From positions 4,059 to 68,058 of the forward strand of contig JAOGYN010000011.1 of the NCBI GenBank assembly GCA_028112705.1: DNA of 64,000 bases. The letters are read 5' to 3'. Under the pieces are notes generated by a model. It saw only the letters and a list, made by a program, of their open reading frames with translations, ran no database searches and was not told the origin of the DNA. How positions within the stretch are numbered: the stretch's first letter is position 1; each line of letters opens with the position of its first letter. The stretch comes from GCA-002712045 sp028112705. Its GTDB lineage: Bacteria > Pseudomonadota > Alphaproteobacteria > Rhodobacterales > Rhodobacteraceae. Of this stretch, positions 1 to 8,540 are shown piece after piece. A program made the translations under genes and the position numbers.

Positions 1-1566
1 ACGACGAAAATGTTCGGTCTGATGGGAGATGCGAACCTGTTCATGGTCGACAGCTTTGTGCGCGAATGTAACGGAAGTTTTATTCCTGCAGCTCACGAAG
101 GAAGCACGATTTTGATGGCGGCAGCATATGCACATGTTTCTGGAAAAACCGGTGTTGCAACGATCACGCATGGACCAGCTCTAGCCAATTGTGTGACCGC
201 CCTGACCGAAGCCACCAGAGGGCATACGCCAATGGTCATTCTAGCCGGTGATACACCGGTAGATAACCCGCGCCACTTGCAAAGCATCGATCAGCGTGAA
301 CTTGTGAAGGTGACAGGCGCGGGGTTCATTCAGCTTCGCGCACCTGCAACTGTGACAGAAGATGTGGCGCAGGCCTTCTACCGTGCGCGAGTTGAACGCC
401 GTCCGGTTGTGCTGAATATGCCTGCAGATTTCATGTGGCAGGAAACGGACTACGCCATAAAAATTCTTGATGTCTTTACAAAACCTGGTGGAGTCGCAGA
501 AGGAGACACCCTTGATAATGCGATTGGTATGATCGCCTCTGCGCGACGTCCATTGATTTTGGCGGGCGGTGGCGCAATTCATGCCCGTGATGCATTGATC
601 CGTTTGGCGGATCGGCTAGAAGCACCCCTTGCGACCACATTGCGGGCCAAAGGTTTGTTCAATAACCACCCGTATAACATCGATATTTTTGGCACGCTTT
701 CCACGCCAGCGGCCTATGATTTGATCGCTCAATCTGATTGCATTATTTGCTTTGGCACTGCGCTGCATGATTTCACGACAGATCGTGGCAAGCTGATGAA
801 AGACAAACGGATCATTCAAATAGACGTTGAACCGACCGCCATTGGTGGTGGCTTGCATCCTGACATGGCCCTTGTCGCCGACGCCTACCTGACCGCAAAG
901 ACCATATTATATTGGTTGGATGAGGCTGAAGTTCCGGCAAGTGGGTTCACCCGCGAGCTGGATACGGCAACACTTACGGCACATACGTCTGGATCAGGCA
1001 AGGCTTCAAAAGACTTTGTAAACTATGTGGATGCGCTGACACGGCTAGAAGATGCTTTGCCCAAAGATCGCGTGTTGGTCAGCGATGGGGGGCGTTTCAT
1101 GACCGAGGTGTGGTGCCGCATTTCCGTCCCCAATCCACGCAGTTTCGTGGGCACTGTAAATTTTGGCTCAATCGGGTTGGGGTTGCAAACTGCTGTGGGT
1201 GCTGCCGTTGCCGCACCAGATCAACCCGTGGTGTTGTTTAGCGGAGATGGCGGTTTCATGATGGGTGGGATTAACGAATTCAACACCGCTGTGCGCCTCG
1301 GCCTTGATCTAATTGTGATCATCGCAAACGACTCCGCCTATGGGGCCGAACACATCCAGTTTGTCGATCGCAAGATGGACCCAAGCTTGACAGAATTCGT
1401 CTGGCCGTCCTTTGCCGAAATCGCCAAGTCTCTTGGGGGTGAGGGGTATGCGGTGCGTTCAAACGAGCAGCTTGATGAGGCGTTGAAGGCCCTTGAAAAT
1501 CGCACTGGTCCATTCTTGATCGAGCTTTGCCTAGACCCTGCTGACGTTCCTGCAATGCGCATCTGA
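1..1566 (+). CDS. TPP-dependent acetolactate-synthase-like enzyme (5' truncated by window edge)
   Basis: The frame is open from base 1, and the first internal ATG (base 10) lies inside the conserved MFGLMGDANL motif, so the true start is upstream and perhaps 15-20 residues are missing. Domains in order: the N-terminal pyrimidine-binding domain with the catalytic glutamate in AAHEG (about residue 33), a central domain at roughly 190-330, and the C-terminal PP domain with GDGGFMMGG followed about 25 residues later by NDSAYG, the thiamine-diphosphate/Mg motif. The family includes acetolactate synthase, sulfoacetaldehyde acetyltransferase and related 2-keto acid enzymes, and the sequence does not settle the substrate. 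No small regulatory subunit follows, which argues for a catabolic role rather than branched-chain amino-acid synthesis. GC content is visibly higher than in the rest of the window. Confidence 0.85.
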   Translation, partial: TTKMFGLMGDANLFMVDSFVRECNGSFIPAAHEGSTILMAAAYAHVSGKTGVATITHGPALANCVTALTEATRGHTPMVILAGDTPVDNPRHLQSIDQRELVKVTGAGFIQLRAPATVTEDVAQAFYRARVERRPVVLNMPADFMWQETDYAIKILDVFTKPGGVAEGDTLDNAIGMIASARRPLILAGGGAIHARDALIRLADRLEAPLATTLRAKGLFNNHPYNIDIFGTLSTPAAYDLIAQSDCIICFGTALHDFTTDRGKLMKDKRIIQIDVEPTAIGGGLHPDMALVADAYLTAKTILYWLDEAEVPASGFTRELDTATLTAHTSGSGKASKDFVNYVDALTRLEDALPKDRVLVSDGGRFMTEVWCRISVPNPRSFVGTVNFGSIGLGLQTAVGAAVAAPDQPVVLFSGDGGFMMGGINEFNTAVRLGLDLIVIIANDSAYGAEHIQFVDRKMDPSLTEFVWPSFAEIAKSLGGEGYAVRSNEQLDEALKALENRTGPFLIELCLDPADVPAMRI

Positions 1567-2083
1567 TAACATCTTCTCCTGACACGGTTCTGTCGTGGGG
1601 CACTGTCAGAAGAAATGTGCTTGTTGGGAGCTTCGAGACTGGTTAGAGTTAGTTTGACATCACCCTTTAAAGCAGACTTTGACACACCTCAGCGAATTGG
1701 TGCTTTTTCCGCATAGAAGACCTAGGACACTGACTCCGTGAACGTCCAGTTTTGGGAGAAAGCCACAAATTGTCACCCTGATTTGACCTATAATTCAGGA
1801 TCGCTTTCGGGACCGCTTTTATATTTTAGAACCAAAATAAGTAACTGTAATTAAATAGAATTATCAAAAGTTCGACGTTCTCTTCTGGGCGTCACAAATC
1901 ACAACTAAATTATTGTAATAATTATATAAAAATTGGTTTGGTGCCTGCAAAACCTAGCTGCAGGACTGCTTTGTCAATCTGTGACGAGATGGGGAGTGTT
2001 TTGTCATTCGACGAGGTTGCAAAGTCGCCTGGTCTGTCTCAAGTAGTTATGTCTGACAGAGCCCCCCCAAACCCGGTGATATC
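1567..2083. other. Intergenic stretch, no gene recognised
   Basis: About 517 bases lie between two convergent genes (the TPP enzyme and the FAD oxidoreductase). Composition changes from GC-richer (1567-1780) to AT-rich (about 1790-1935) and back. Short frames are open on both strands, but none has a start with a ribosome site or a recognisable product. A short stem, CCTGCA/TGCAGG, lies near 1945-1970. The patchy composition could be decayed coding DNA, but I could not identify a parent gene. Confidence 0.4.
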
Positions 2084-3397
2084 TCACCGCTCAGCCCGCT
2101 GCGACCATTCCCACCACTTCACTTTAGCCCAAATTCCCATGGATAAAATTGGTTGGGGCGGCAACTGTTCTGGATTACCCATCGCTTTAATGTCCTCTAG
2201 TAATTGGCTGCCCATCCCGTTAAGCGCATCTGCTGCTAGCATTCCAGACATAGTTCCTTTGGTCATTCCCACGCCATTTTGGATCATCGCAGACCAGACA
2301 TTTTCTCGCACTTTTCCAAATCCTGGTGCAAAATTTGATGCCAATCCAAGTTGACCTGTCCACGTATCTATAATCGGATCTCCCTGTATCATTGGAAACC
2401 GGTCCCGAATTTGCTGAAGTTGCAAGTCACGTGATCGCCTGTACTCGCTGGAGCTTACAACATCGGTTTGCCGTTTTCCCCAAAAACTGCGCATAACTAT
2501 CCGCTTGTCCATTGTATAGCGCATCGTCGGCCCACCAAAGGCCATTGCTGGCACCAATCCCCAATCCTGTGGATTGCCCAATGCGGCCTGTTCGTCGTCC
2601 GTTAAAGCGCGGGTCATCGAGGCAAAAGCTTGAATTGTAAAAATTTTGCGTTTCAGATGGTCCAAGAAGGGAGCAAACCCATTCACCGCGAGAATGCATC
2701 GGTCTGCTGTAATTTTTCCACCCTTTGTTGTCGCAATTACTTTTGAACCATAATCAATTTCTAAAACTGGTGTATTTTCATAGAATGAAACATTTTTAGG
2801 AAGGCTTTCGCCTAATCCGCGCACCAGAGCTGCTGGCTGCATGAGAACGGTGCCAGGAGTGTGGATGGCTCGCCGATAGTATTTCATCCCAGTGCGCGCC
2901 AGAACTGCATCGCCGTCCATGTCAGTATAGGTTTCTCCTAGTAAATCGAGACCTTTTATAAAGGTGTCCAAGACTTTTTCACCTGATTGGGATCGGGCAC
3001 CCATCAATTGGCCTTGACGGCTCCATTGGCATTTGATGTTATTTATCGTGACCATTTCATCAAGGTGTTGCCGGGCAGCTCTGGCCAAACGCAAGGACCG
3101 TTTCAATGTATCCAGATCATCTAGATCTGCGCCAACATTATGCGGTAAGTCAATAACAAAGCCAGAGTTGCGCGCTGATGCTCCATCACCTAAACTTCCT
3201 GCTTCAACAAGAGCAACTGTCCTGTTGGGGTGTATTTCGGCAGCTCTACGAGCAGCAGCCAATCCTGCGGCTCCCGCGCCAATCACCAACATATCGACCC
3301 GAATGTCGGTAGTGAGAGGCGGCGAAGACTGCCTCTGTTTTAATATATTGGTCCAACCATTAGTCAGATCATGGTGTGGTAGGCGATCAATTTTCAT
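2084..3397 (-). CDS. FAD-dependent oxidoreductase (DAO family)
   Basis: A soluble flavoprotein of about 437 residues in the D-amino-acid oxidase/glycine oxidase superfamily, which usually oxidises amines or N-methyl groups. A Rossmann dinucleotide-binding motif VIGAGAAGLAAARR lies near residue 40, followed by an acidic strand end (ALVEAG) and the family SARNSGF segment that contacts FAD. The C-terminal part carries the substrate domain. I prefer the start at 3397 (MKIDRL), which overlaps the end of the upstream cupin gene by 11 nt as in translational coupling. An upstream ATG at 3433 is also in frame but has no ribosome site. The gene is the second of a two-gene leftward unit with the cupin and faces the TetR/MttB genes, so a role in amine or methyl-group catabolism is plausible but inferred. 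Confidence 0.8.
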   Translation of the reverse strand: MKIDRLPHHDLTNGWTNILKQRQSSPPLTTDIRVDMLVIGAGAAGLAAARRAAEIHPNRTVALVEAGSLGDGASARNSGFVIDLPHNVGADLDDLDTLKRSLRLARAARQHLDEMVTINNIKCQWSRQGQLMGARSQSGEKVLDTFIKGLDLLGETYTDMDGDAVLARTGMKYYRRAIHTPGTVLMQPAALVRGLGESLPKNVSFYENTPVLEIDYGSKVIATTKGGKITADRCILAVNGFAPFLDHLKRKIFTIQAFASMTRALTDDEQAALGNPQDWGLVPAMAFGGPTMRYTMDKRIVMRSFWGKRQTDVVSSSEYRRSRDLQLQQIRDRFPMIQGDPIIDTWTGQLGLASNFAPGFGKVRENVWSAMIQNGVGMTKGTMSGMLAADALNGMGSQLLEDIKAMGNPEQLPPQPILSMGIWAKVKWWEWSQRAER

Positions 3398-3740
3398 GCT
3401 CAGCCCAATTTGCCGGATGGATTGCATATACAATCAATGCATTTTCAGCTTCGTATTCCAAACTCGTTCCTTTGGGCAACCAAATTGAATCAAATTGGCC
3501 TGCGGTTAAAGAAGTGCCATTCGTATGTACCGTAAGCTCACCTTCTAGCACGATGAGAATTTCGTCATATTTTATCGTCCAATGGAACCGCGCATTGGTT
3601 AGGCGGCCATATCCTGAGGCAAGTTCCGACATATCTTCAGTGCCACAGACCTGAGCTGCTGCCGCTTGGTCGCCGTATTCAAATCTTGGTTTGAATTGCA
3701 AATTTGCAAATCGATGCACCCTTGGCTGAGACCGTGTCAT
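3387..3740 (-). CDS. Cupin-domain protein (EutQ-like)
   Basis: A small protein of 117 residues with a single cupin barrel. The stretch HWTIKYDEILIVLEGELTV resembles cupin motif 1, and GQFDSIWLPKGTSLEYE resembles motif 2, as in EutQ-like and other small cupins. The start at 3740 (MTRSQPRVHR) is chosen because AAGGAG lies 7-8 nt upstream on the minus strand; a longer open frame reaching 3836 would run through the operator palindrome. It heads the leftward cupin-flavoprotein unit and is divergent from the TetR gene, so TetR very likely controls it. Whether it binds metal or is enzymatic cannot be told from sequence. Confidence 0.75.
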   Translation of the reverse strand: MTRSQPRVHRFANLQFKPRFEYGDQAAAAQVCGTEDMSELASGYGRLTNARFHWTIKYDEILIVLEGELTVHTNGTSLTAGQFDSIWLPKGTSLEYEAENALIVYAIHPANWAEHEN

Positions 3741-3766
3741 CAGAGTTCTCCTTAATTGATTAAGAC

Positions 3767-3812
3767 ACAAACATACACTATTGATTGTTAACAAACAATA
3801 GTGTATGTTTGT
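3767..3812. promoter_or_regulatory. 46-bp near-perfect palindrome, probable TetR operator
   Basis: The arms ACAAACATACACTATTG (3767-3783) and its exact complement (3796-3812) flank a 12-base centre that is itself symmetric except for one base pair, so 22 of 23 pairs match. It lies in the short divergent space between the cupin (start 3740) and TetR (start 3816) genes and abuts both starts. This is the position and symmetry expected of an autoregulating TetR operator able to hold two dimers. Confidence 0.8.
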
Positions 3813-3815
3813 CAC

Positions 3816-4475
3816 ATGACTACTTTCGAAATCCACACAGAAACCCCTACAGTCTCACAGCTAGGCAGAGCCGACTGGTTGCGAGTGGCACTTTTGTGCT
3901 TGATCAAAGACGGCATTGCTTCGGTTCAGATCACACGCCTTGCAACATCTCTTGGCGCAAGCAGAGGCAGCTTTTACTGGCATTTCAAATCACGTCAGGA
4001 ATTGCTGGATGGCTTAATGAACGAATGGTCCGCTGTGAATGGCCAGCGCATCACACAGGTTCTGGATAGTGCAGACAGTCTGGATCGTGGCGTGCTGTCC
4101 TTCTTTGCCGTTTGGACCAATCCAGACAATTTTAACTCACCATTGGAACAAGCAGTGCGAGACTGGGCACGCCTCGACAGGCGCGTACTCAAGGTGGTGA
4201 GGAGTGAGGACACCAACAGGATCTCTGTCATCGCTGCACTGTTCAAACGGTTCGACTATGTACCACAAGAGGCTACCGTGCGAGCGCGCATTCTGTATTT
4301 TGCGCAAGTTGGATATTTTGCGATGAACCCAGAAGAGGCCATAGAAGAACGAATGTCGATGATTGATGATTATTTTTTTGCCTTTACGGGCAAGGTTCTC
4401 GACGCAGAGGTTGGATCATCGTTTCGGCACGATTGGATCGCCTTCAGTAAACCTACTACCACGAAAGAGAATTAA
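3816..4475 (+). CDS. TetR/AcrR-family transcriptional regulator
   Basis: A one-component repressor of about 219 residues. The N-terminal helix-turn-helix covers roughly residues 20-60, with the recognisable TetR sequence ITRLATSLGASRGSFYWHFK followed by an alpha-helical ligand-binding domain. The ATG at 3816 is preferred over an in-frame GTG at 3801, which would fall inside the palindrome; there is no clear Shine-Dalgarno for either. The gene ends one base before the ATG of the MttB-family gene, so the two are probably co-transcribed. It likely represses both itself and the divergent cupin/flavoprotein unit. The inducing ligand is unknown; the partner genes suggest a methylated amine or its product. 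Confidence 0.85.
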   Translation: MTTFEIHTETPTVSQLGRADWLRVALLCLIKDGIASVQITRLATSLGASRGSFYWHFKSRQELLDGLMNEWSAVNGQRITQVLDSADSLDRGVLSFFAVWTNPDNFNSPLEQAVRDWARLDRRVLKVVRSEDTNRISVIAALFKRFDYVPQEATVRARILYFAQVGYFAMNPEEAIEERMSMIDDYFFAFTGKVLDAEVGSSFRHDWIAFSKPTTTKEN

Positions 4476-4476
4476 G

Positions 4477-6018
4477 ATGCTTCGGGAAAACAAACCGCGT
4501 AGATCAGGCGGACGTCGTCGGGCGCATTCAGATGCAGGAAAACCCGTGCGCGCAACAGATTATGTGAATCTTCGCCACCCGTTTCAGCCACAAGTCGTTT
4601 TTTCTGACGACGAGATAGCAAACATCCACGAAACTGCCTTGCGGGTAATCGAGGAACTGGGCATCAAGATTTTGCTCCCCGAGGCCCGTAGCATCTTCAA
4701 GAAGGCTGGCGCCCGCGTTGAGAATGAAATGGTGTTCGTTGGCCGCGACATTGTTACCGCTGCTTTGCAAACCGCGCCTGCGTCCATTCGCTTGCGAGCC
4801 GCGAATCCCAAGCGCGCGCTAACATACGAGAACGGCGCGATGTTGTTCATGGCGGGTGCGGGTTGCCCGAATGCGACCGACCTCAATCGGGGTCGCAGGC
4901 CGGGTGATCTGGAAGCCTATGTCGAGACATTGAAGTTGGCGCAGACCTATGACGTGATCCACATGCTTGGCCCCTGTGTTGAACCTCAAGATGTCCCAAT
5001 ACAATTTCGTCATTACGAGATGATGCGTGCACAACTTACCCATTGCGACAAACCGATGTTTGTCTACTCCCGAGGATCGGAGCAGGTGCACGACAGTTTC
5101 GAGATGATCCGCTTGGCACTGAACCTTTCAGACGATGATTTTACGGATGGGATTTGGGGCACGACGGTTATCAACTCGAACTCGCCGCGCATGTTAGATA
5201 TTCCAATGGCCCAAGGGTTGATCGACTTTGCCCGTGCAGGCCAGATGACCATCATCACACCGTTCTGCTTGGCGGGAGCAATGGCCCCGATCACCGTGGC
5301 CGGAGCGCTAACCTTGCAACACGCCGAAGCGCTTACAGGCATCACATTGGCCCAACTGACTCGCGCAGGTGCACCAATCAGCTACGGCGGGTTCAGCTCG
5401 AACGTGGATATGAAATCAGGTTCTCCGGCGTTTGGAACGCCTGAGCATGTAAAAATGCAGATCGGCGCAGGTCAATTGGCACGCCACATCGGCTTGCCGT
5501 GGCGCTCAGCGACGGGGGCTGCATCAAACGCTGCTGACATGCAGGCCGCAAACGAAACTAACATGGCGATTTGGGGTGGGGCAATGGCCAATGCCACGCT
5601 GACGGTCCACGCAGCGGGCTGGTTAGAGGGAGGATTGAGTTTCGGTTATGAGAAATTCATCAACGATGTCGAGGCCCTACAAACAATCGCTGAACTGTGT
5701 GTGAAACCCGTAGGCAATGATGCTGAGATCGGGTTTGATGCCTTGGCCGAGGTTGATCCGGGCGGGCATTTCTTTGCCACGCAGCACACGATGGATCGCT
5801 ATCAGTCGGCGTTTTACGCACCTCTTGTCTCGGACCTGATGAATTTTGGCGCGTGGACGGAAGCTGGTGCTAAGACGTCTACGCAGCGGGCGACCGACAT
5901 CTGGTCTCAGAACCTTGCCGAATTCAAAGACCCTAAACATGGTGCTTCGGCTGCCAGCAACATCGAGGCGTTTATCGAAAACCGTAGACAAAAGGGCGGA
6001 GCCTTCCCGCAGGAATAA
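4477..6018 (+). CDS. MttB-family (trimethylamine methyltransferase-like) protein, non-pyrrolysine
   Basis: A 513-residue protein of the MttB superfamily, whose non-pyrrolysine members transfer methyl groups from quaternary amines such as glycine betaine to a corrinoid protein. The TIM-barrel sequence is readable along its length, for example VIEELGIKILLPEARSIF near the start and GLSFGYEKFINDVE and DPGGHFFATQHTM near the end. The frame has no internal amber codon, so pyrrolysine is not used. The start at 4477 has a purine-rich GAAAGAG upstream and follows the TetR stop by one base; a longer frame overlapping TetR is rejected. The N-terminus (about 30 residues) is rich in Arg and Lys. No corrinoid protein or activase gene is visible nearby, so the methyl acceptor is unknown. 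Confidence 0.85.
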   Translation: MLRENKPRRSGGRRRAHSDAGKPVRATDYVNLRHPFQPQVVFSDDEIANIHETALRVIEELGIKILLPEARSIFKKAGARVENEMVFVGRDIVTAALQTAPASIRLRAANPKRALTYENGAMLFMAGAGCPNATDLNRGRRPGDLEAYVETLKLAQTYDVIHMLGPCVEPQDVPIQFRHYEMMRAQLTHCDKPMFVYSRGSEQVHDSFEMIRLALNLSDDDFTDGIWGTTVINSNSPRMLDIPMAQGLIDFARAGQMTIITPFCLAGAMAPITVAGALTLQHAEALTGITLAQLTRAGAPISYGGFSSNVDMKSGSPAFGTPEHVKMQIGAGQLARHIGLPWRSATGAASNAADMQAANETNMAIWGGAMANATLTVHAAGWLEGGLSFGYEKFINDVEALQTIAELCVKPVGNDAEIGFDALAEVDPGGHFFATQHTMDRYQSAFYAPLVSDLMNFGAWTEAGAKTSTQRATDIWSQNLAEFKDPKHGASAASNIEAFIENRRQKGGAFPQE

Positions 6019-6022
6019 TTGG

Positions 6023-6208
6023 ATGCGCCTGATACTTGTTGACACCTTATCGACGATCTTTTTCTTCACCATTCTGGCCGCAGTAACTGAACTTTATGTT
6101 GCGGAAATGGAACCTGCAGTAGTCTTGAAGACCCGGCTTGTGATGATCCTGATGATGACCTTCACGGGGCGGCCGTACGGTGCGTGGCGCGATTGGTTTA
6201 ACAAATAG
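6023..6208 (+). pseudogene. alaE: N-terminal fragment of an L-alanine exporter (AlaE-like)
   Basis: 61 codons from ATG 6023 to TAG 6206. VDTLSTIFFFTILAAVTE, then KTRLVMILMM and TGRPYGAWRDW, match the first half of AlaE, the small inner-membrane alanine exporter (E. coli AlaE is about 149 residues with four membrane segments). Only the first two segments remain, and no continuation of the second half is readable in the other frames downstream. It begins 4 bases after the MttB-family stop. I infer a truncated, non-functional remnant; a functional half-protein cannot be excluded. Confidence 0.6.
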
Positions 6209-6212
6209 ACGT

Positions 6213-6476
6213 CTATACCTTACCTCGTTTGTCTGACTACACCGCCACCTGCTTCTCCAGATAGCACACCTGCCCATAATACCCTGAATTACTCCGTTGT
6301 TTCAGCACGATTCAGACGTGCGTTTTGTGTGATGCTTGCGCTGAGGCCTTGATATCAGCTAATCTTCAGCCTTTACTCAGAAGCTCATTTGGCGAGGGTG
6401 GGTTTTGGTAAGAGCGAGATATTAAAACGAAGTGCGGCCTATACCTAATCTCGCATGTCTGTGAACACCGCCATCT
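6213..6476. repeat. Degenerate 38-bp direct repeat in a non-coding junction
   Basis: Bases 6213-6250 and 6439-6476 align without gaps at 30 of 38 positions; both contain CTATACCT near the start and ACACCGCCA near the end. The copies are 226 bp apart, and the second ends about 20 bp before the htpG stop. They bracket the point where GC-richer DNA on the left gives way to AT-rich DNA on the right. No gene is recognisable in 6209-6498. The repeat may be a decayed insertion or recombination scar. Confidence 0.5.
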
Positions 6477-6498
6477 AAATTTTACAACAAATCCTTAC

Positions 6499-8355
6499 TT
6501 AAATAGCCAGCTGCATCACTTTTGTTAATCTTTTATTAAATTCCTGAAGGTTTTCTGGAACTTTACCCTCCAAAATCTTGGATTGATCAAAAAGAAGTAA
6601 GGCCAAATCACTAATTACGCCGCTAGAACTTTCTAGTTTTTTATTCATCGATTTAATTAAAGCATGTTCAATGTTTATTTCTAATACTCTTGGTGAACCT
6701 TCGAAATCAGGATTTTGCATCATCATCATTTTTTCCATTTGGATATCCATACCGTTTTCGTCTGCAATTAGGCGAGCAGGACTTTCAGTCAAACTTTTCG
6801 AAACAATTACATTTAAAACTTTTTCATCTAAACAACTTTTAATTTCTTTTAAAAGCGCTTCGTAATCACTATCTTTTTCTTTCTTCTTTTTCTTTTTCTT
6901 TTCATCTATTTTGATTTCGTCTAAATTTACATTTCCTCTACTAATAGATACAAATTTTTTACCACTGTATTCTGGCATTAATGGAATCCAGAAATCATCT
7001 ATTGGATCGGTTAATATCAAGACATCAATTTTTTTTGCGTTAAATCCTTCAAGATGCGGGCTCACTTTTGCTTTACCCAAATCCTCTGCTGTAAGATAGA
7101 ATATATCATTTTGACCATCAGGCATATTGTCTAAATAATTTGTTAAACTTATATTTTTATTTTCAACTAACGAATGAAATCTACAAAGTGGAATAATTCT
7201 TTCTCTATTTTCACTATCTTCATAGAGGCCCTCTTTAATTACACGTCCAAAGTTACCCCAAAACACATCATAATTAACTTCATCCTTCTTAATTTTTTTA
7301 GCTAATTCTGAGATGATCTTTTTAGTGATTGCTTTTTTTATTTTCAACACAGCAGGTTTTTGTTGAAGCATCTCTCTGCTAACGTTTAAATCTAAAATTG
7401 GTGTATCAACAACACCTCGCAAGAACCTTAGCCATTTCGGTATTAAATCGTCAGCTTCGTCAGTTATGAATACGCGATTTATGTAAAGTTGGATTTTTGA
7501 TTTTCTTTCTGGATCAAAAAGATCAAACGGTTGGGAGGAGGGAGCAAATAAAAGATTAGTAAATTCTATTGTGCCTTCAGTTTTATTGTGAACCGTTAGA
7601 TAAGGACTATCAAACGTGCTACCAATTAAATTGTAAAATGATTTATATTCTTCTTCTGTGATATCCTTTGGGGATTTTGTCCAAAGAGCATCTACCGCGT
7701 TTATTGTTTCAAGTTCGTTATCATTATTCATTATTTTAATTGGGTAAGACACGTGATTTGAATATTTCTTCACTAGGTGCCGAAGTCTTATGCCGTCACA
7801 ATATTCTTTGTCGCCCTTTTTTAAGTATAATGTTATCGTTGTTCCAGGTTCGTCACGGTTATCTTCAGAAATTGAAAAGCCAGTTGAGCCATCACTTTCC
7901 CATTTGAAAGCCTGTTTAGTTCCAGCCTTTAACGAAATGACTTCTACTTTGTCTGCCACCATAAACGCAGAGTAAAACCCTACACCAAATTGACCAATTA
8001 AGCTCATATCATTTTGTTTTTTATCTTTTGAGTCTTGGATGGTTTCTAAAAAAGCCTTAGTTCCTGAGCGTGCAATAGTACCAAGGGCTTCAATCATATC
8101 TTCTTTGCCTAGGCCGATACCATTATCTTTAATTATTAGAATTTTATTTTTTTTGTTTATCTCTAAAATAATTTCGTTTTCTGTCTTTGAAACTAAGTCC
8201 TTATCCGTGTTACTTTCATATCTTCTTTTGTTTATTGCATCAGAGGCATTTGAAATTAGCTCTCTTAAAAAAATTTCCTTTTGAGAATATAAAGAGTTGA
8301 TAACTATATCCAGGATTTTCCCTGTATCAGCTTCGAAGTTGTGAGTGTTTGTCAT
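6499..8355 (-). CDS. htpG: Molecular chaperone HtpG (Hsp90 family)
   Basis: A cytosolic ATP-dependent chaperone, 618 residues, the usual length for bacterial HtpG. The N-terminal GHKL ATPase domain is clear: ISNASDA, IKDNGIGL near residue 80, and IGQFGVGFYSAFM near 120. The middle domain has NVSREMLQQ near residue 330. The C-terminal dimerisation domain ends the protein. A lysine-rich patch (KIDEKKKKKKKEKD, about residue 485) expands a middle/C-terminal linker and looks like AT-driven drift. It is transcribed leftward downstream of uppS, with a hairpin between them. Codon use is strongly AT-biased, which helps mark this side of the 6.2-6.5 kb junction as host DNA. Confidence 0.96.
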   Translation of the reverse strand: MTNTHNFEADTGKILDIVINSLYSQKEIFLRELISNASDAINKRRYESNTDKDLVSKTENEIILEINKKNKILIIKDNGIGLGKEDMIEALGTIARSGTKAFLETIQDSKDKKQNDMSLIGQFGVGFYSAFMVADKVEVISLKAGTKQAFKWESDGSTGFSISEDNRDEPGTTITLYLKKGDKEYCDGIRLRHLVKKYSNHVSYPIKIMNNDNELETINAVDALWTKSPKDITEEEYKSFYNLIGSTFDSPYLTVHNKTEGTIEFTNLLFAPSSQPFDLFDPERKSKIQLYINRVFITDEADDLIPKWLRFLRGVVDTPILDLNVSREMLQQKPAVLKIKKAITKKIISELAKKIKKDEVNYDVFWGNFGRVIKEGLYEDSENRERIIPLCRFHSLVENKNISLTNYLDNMPDGQNDIFYLTAEDLGKAKVSPHLEGFNAKKIDVLILTDPIDDFWIPLMPEYSGKKFVSISRGNVNLDEIKIDEKKKKKKKEKDSDYEALLKEIKSCLDEKVLNVIVSKSLTESPARLIADENGMDIQMEKMMMMQNPDFEGSPRVLEINIEHALIKSMNKKLESSSGVISDLALLLFDQSKILEGKVPENLQEFNKRLTKVMQLAI

Positions 8356-8471
8356 TATTATTTCTACCTGTTTAAAGCATTGATATCGTTCGTATGTAAT
8401 GGTTTATTGTTTATTTTCAATATTGAAATTGAATTAAAATACATAATCTTTAAAAAAATTACAGAGCGTTA

Positions 8472-8502
8472 CTTATTTACGCATTTCAGGTGCGTAAATA
8501 AG
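8472..8502. terminator. 12-bp stem-loop between uppS and htpG
   Basis: A perfect inverted repeat, CTTATTTACGCA (8472-8483) and its complement (8491-8502) with a 7-base loop, lies 39 bp beyond the uppS stop and 117 bp before the htpG start on the same strand. There is no immediate U-tract in the leftward direction, so it may terminate weakly, protect the uppS mRNA 3' end, or act as a binding site. Confidence 0.45.
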
Positions 8503-8540
8503 AGTTTTAAGTATACTTACTGACTCTATTTTCACTAAAA

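Noticed and set aside
1567..1935. Possible transposase remnant in the first intergenic space
   Set aside because: No transposase motif or terminal inverted repeat could be identified; patchy composition alone is not enough.
1938..2354. A 138-codon open frame on the plus strand over the end of the FAD oxidoreductase
   Set aside because: It lies mostly antisense to the flavoprotein, has no recognisable domain and no ribosome site.
4477..6018. Pyrrolysine-containing trimethylamine methyltransferase
   Set aside because: The whole frame is open with no in-frame TAG, so it is the non-pyrrolysine subgroup.
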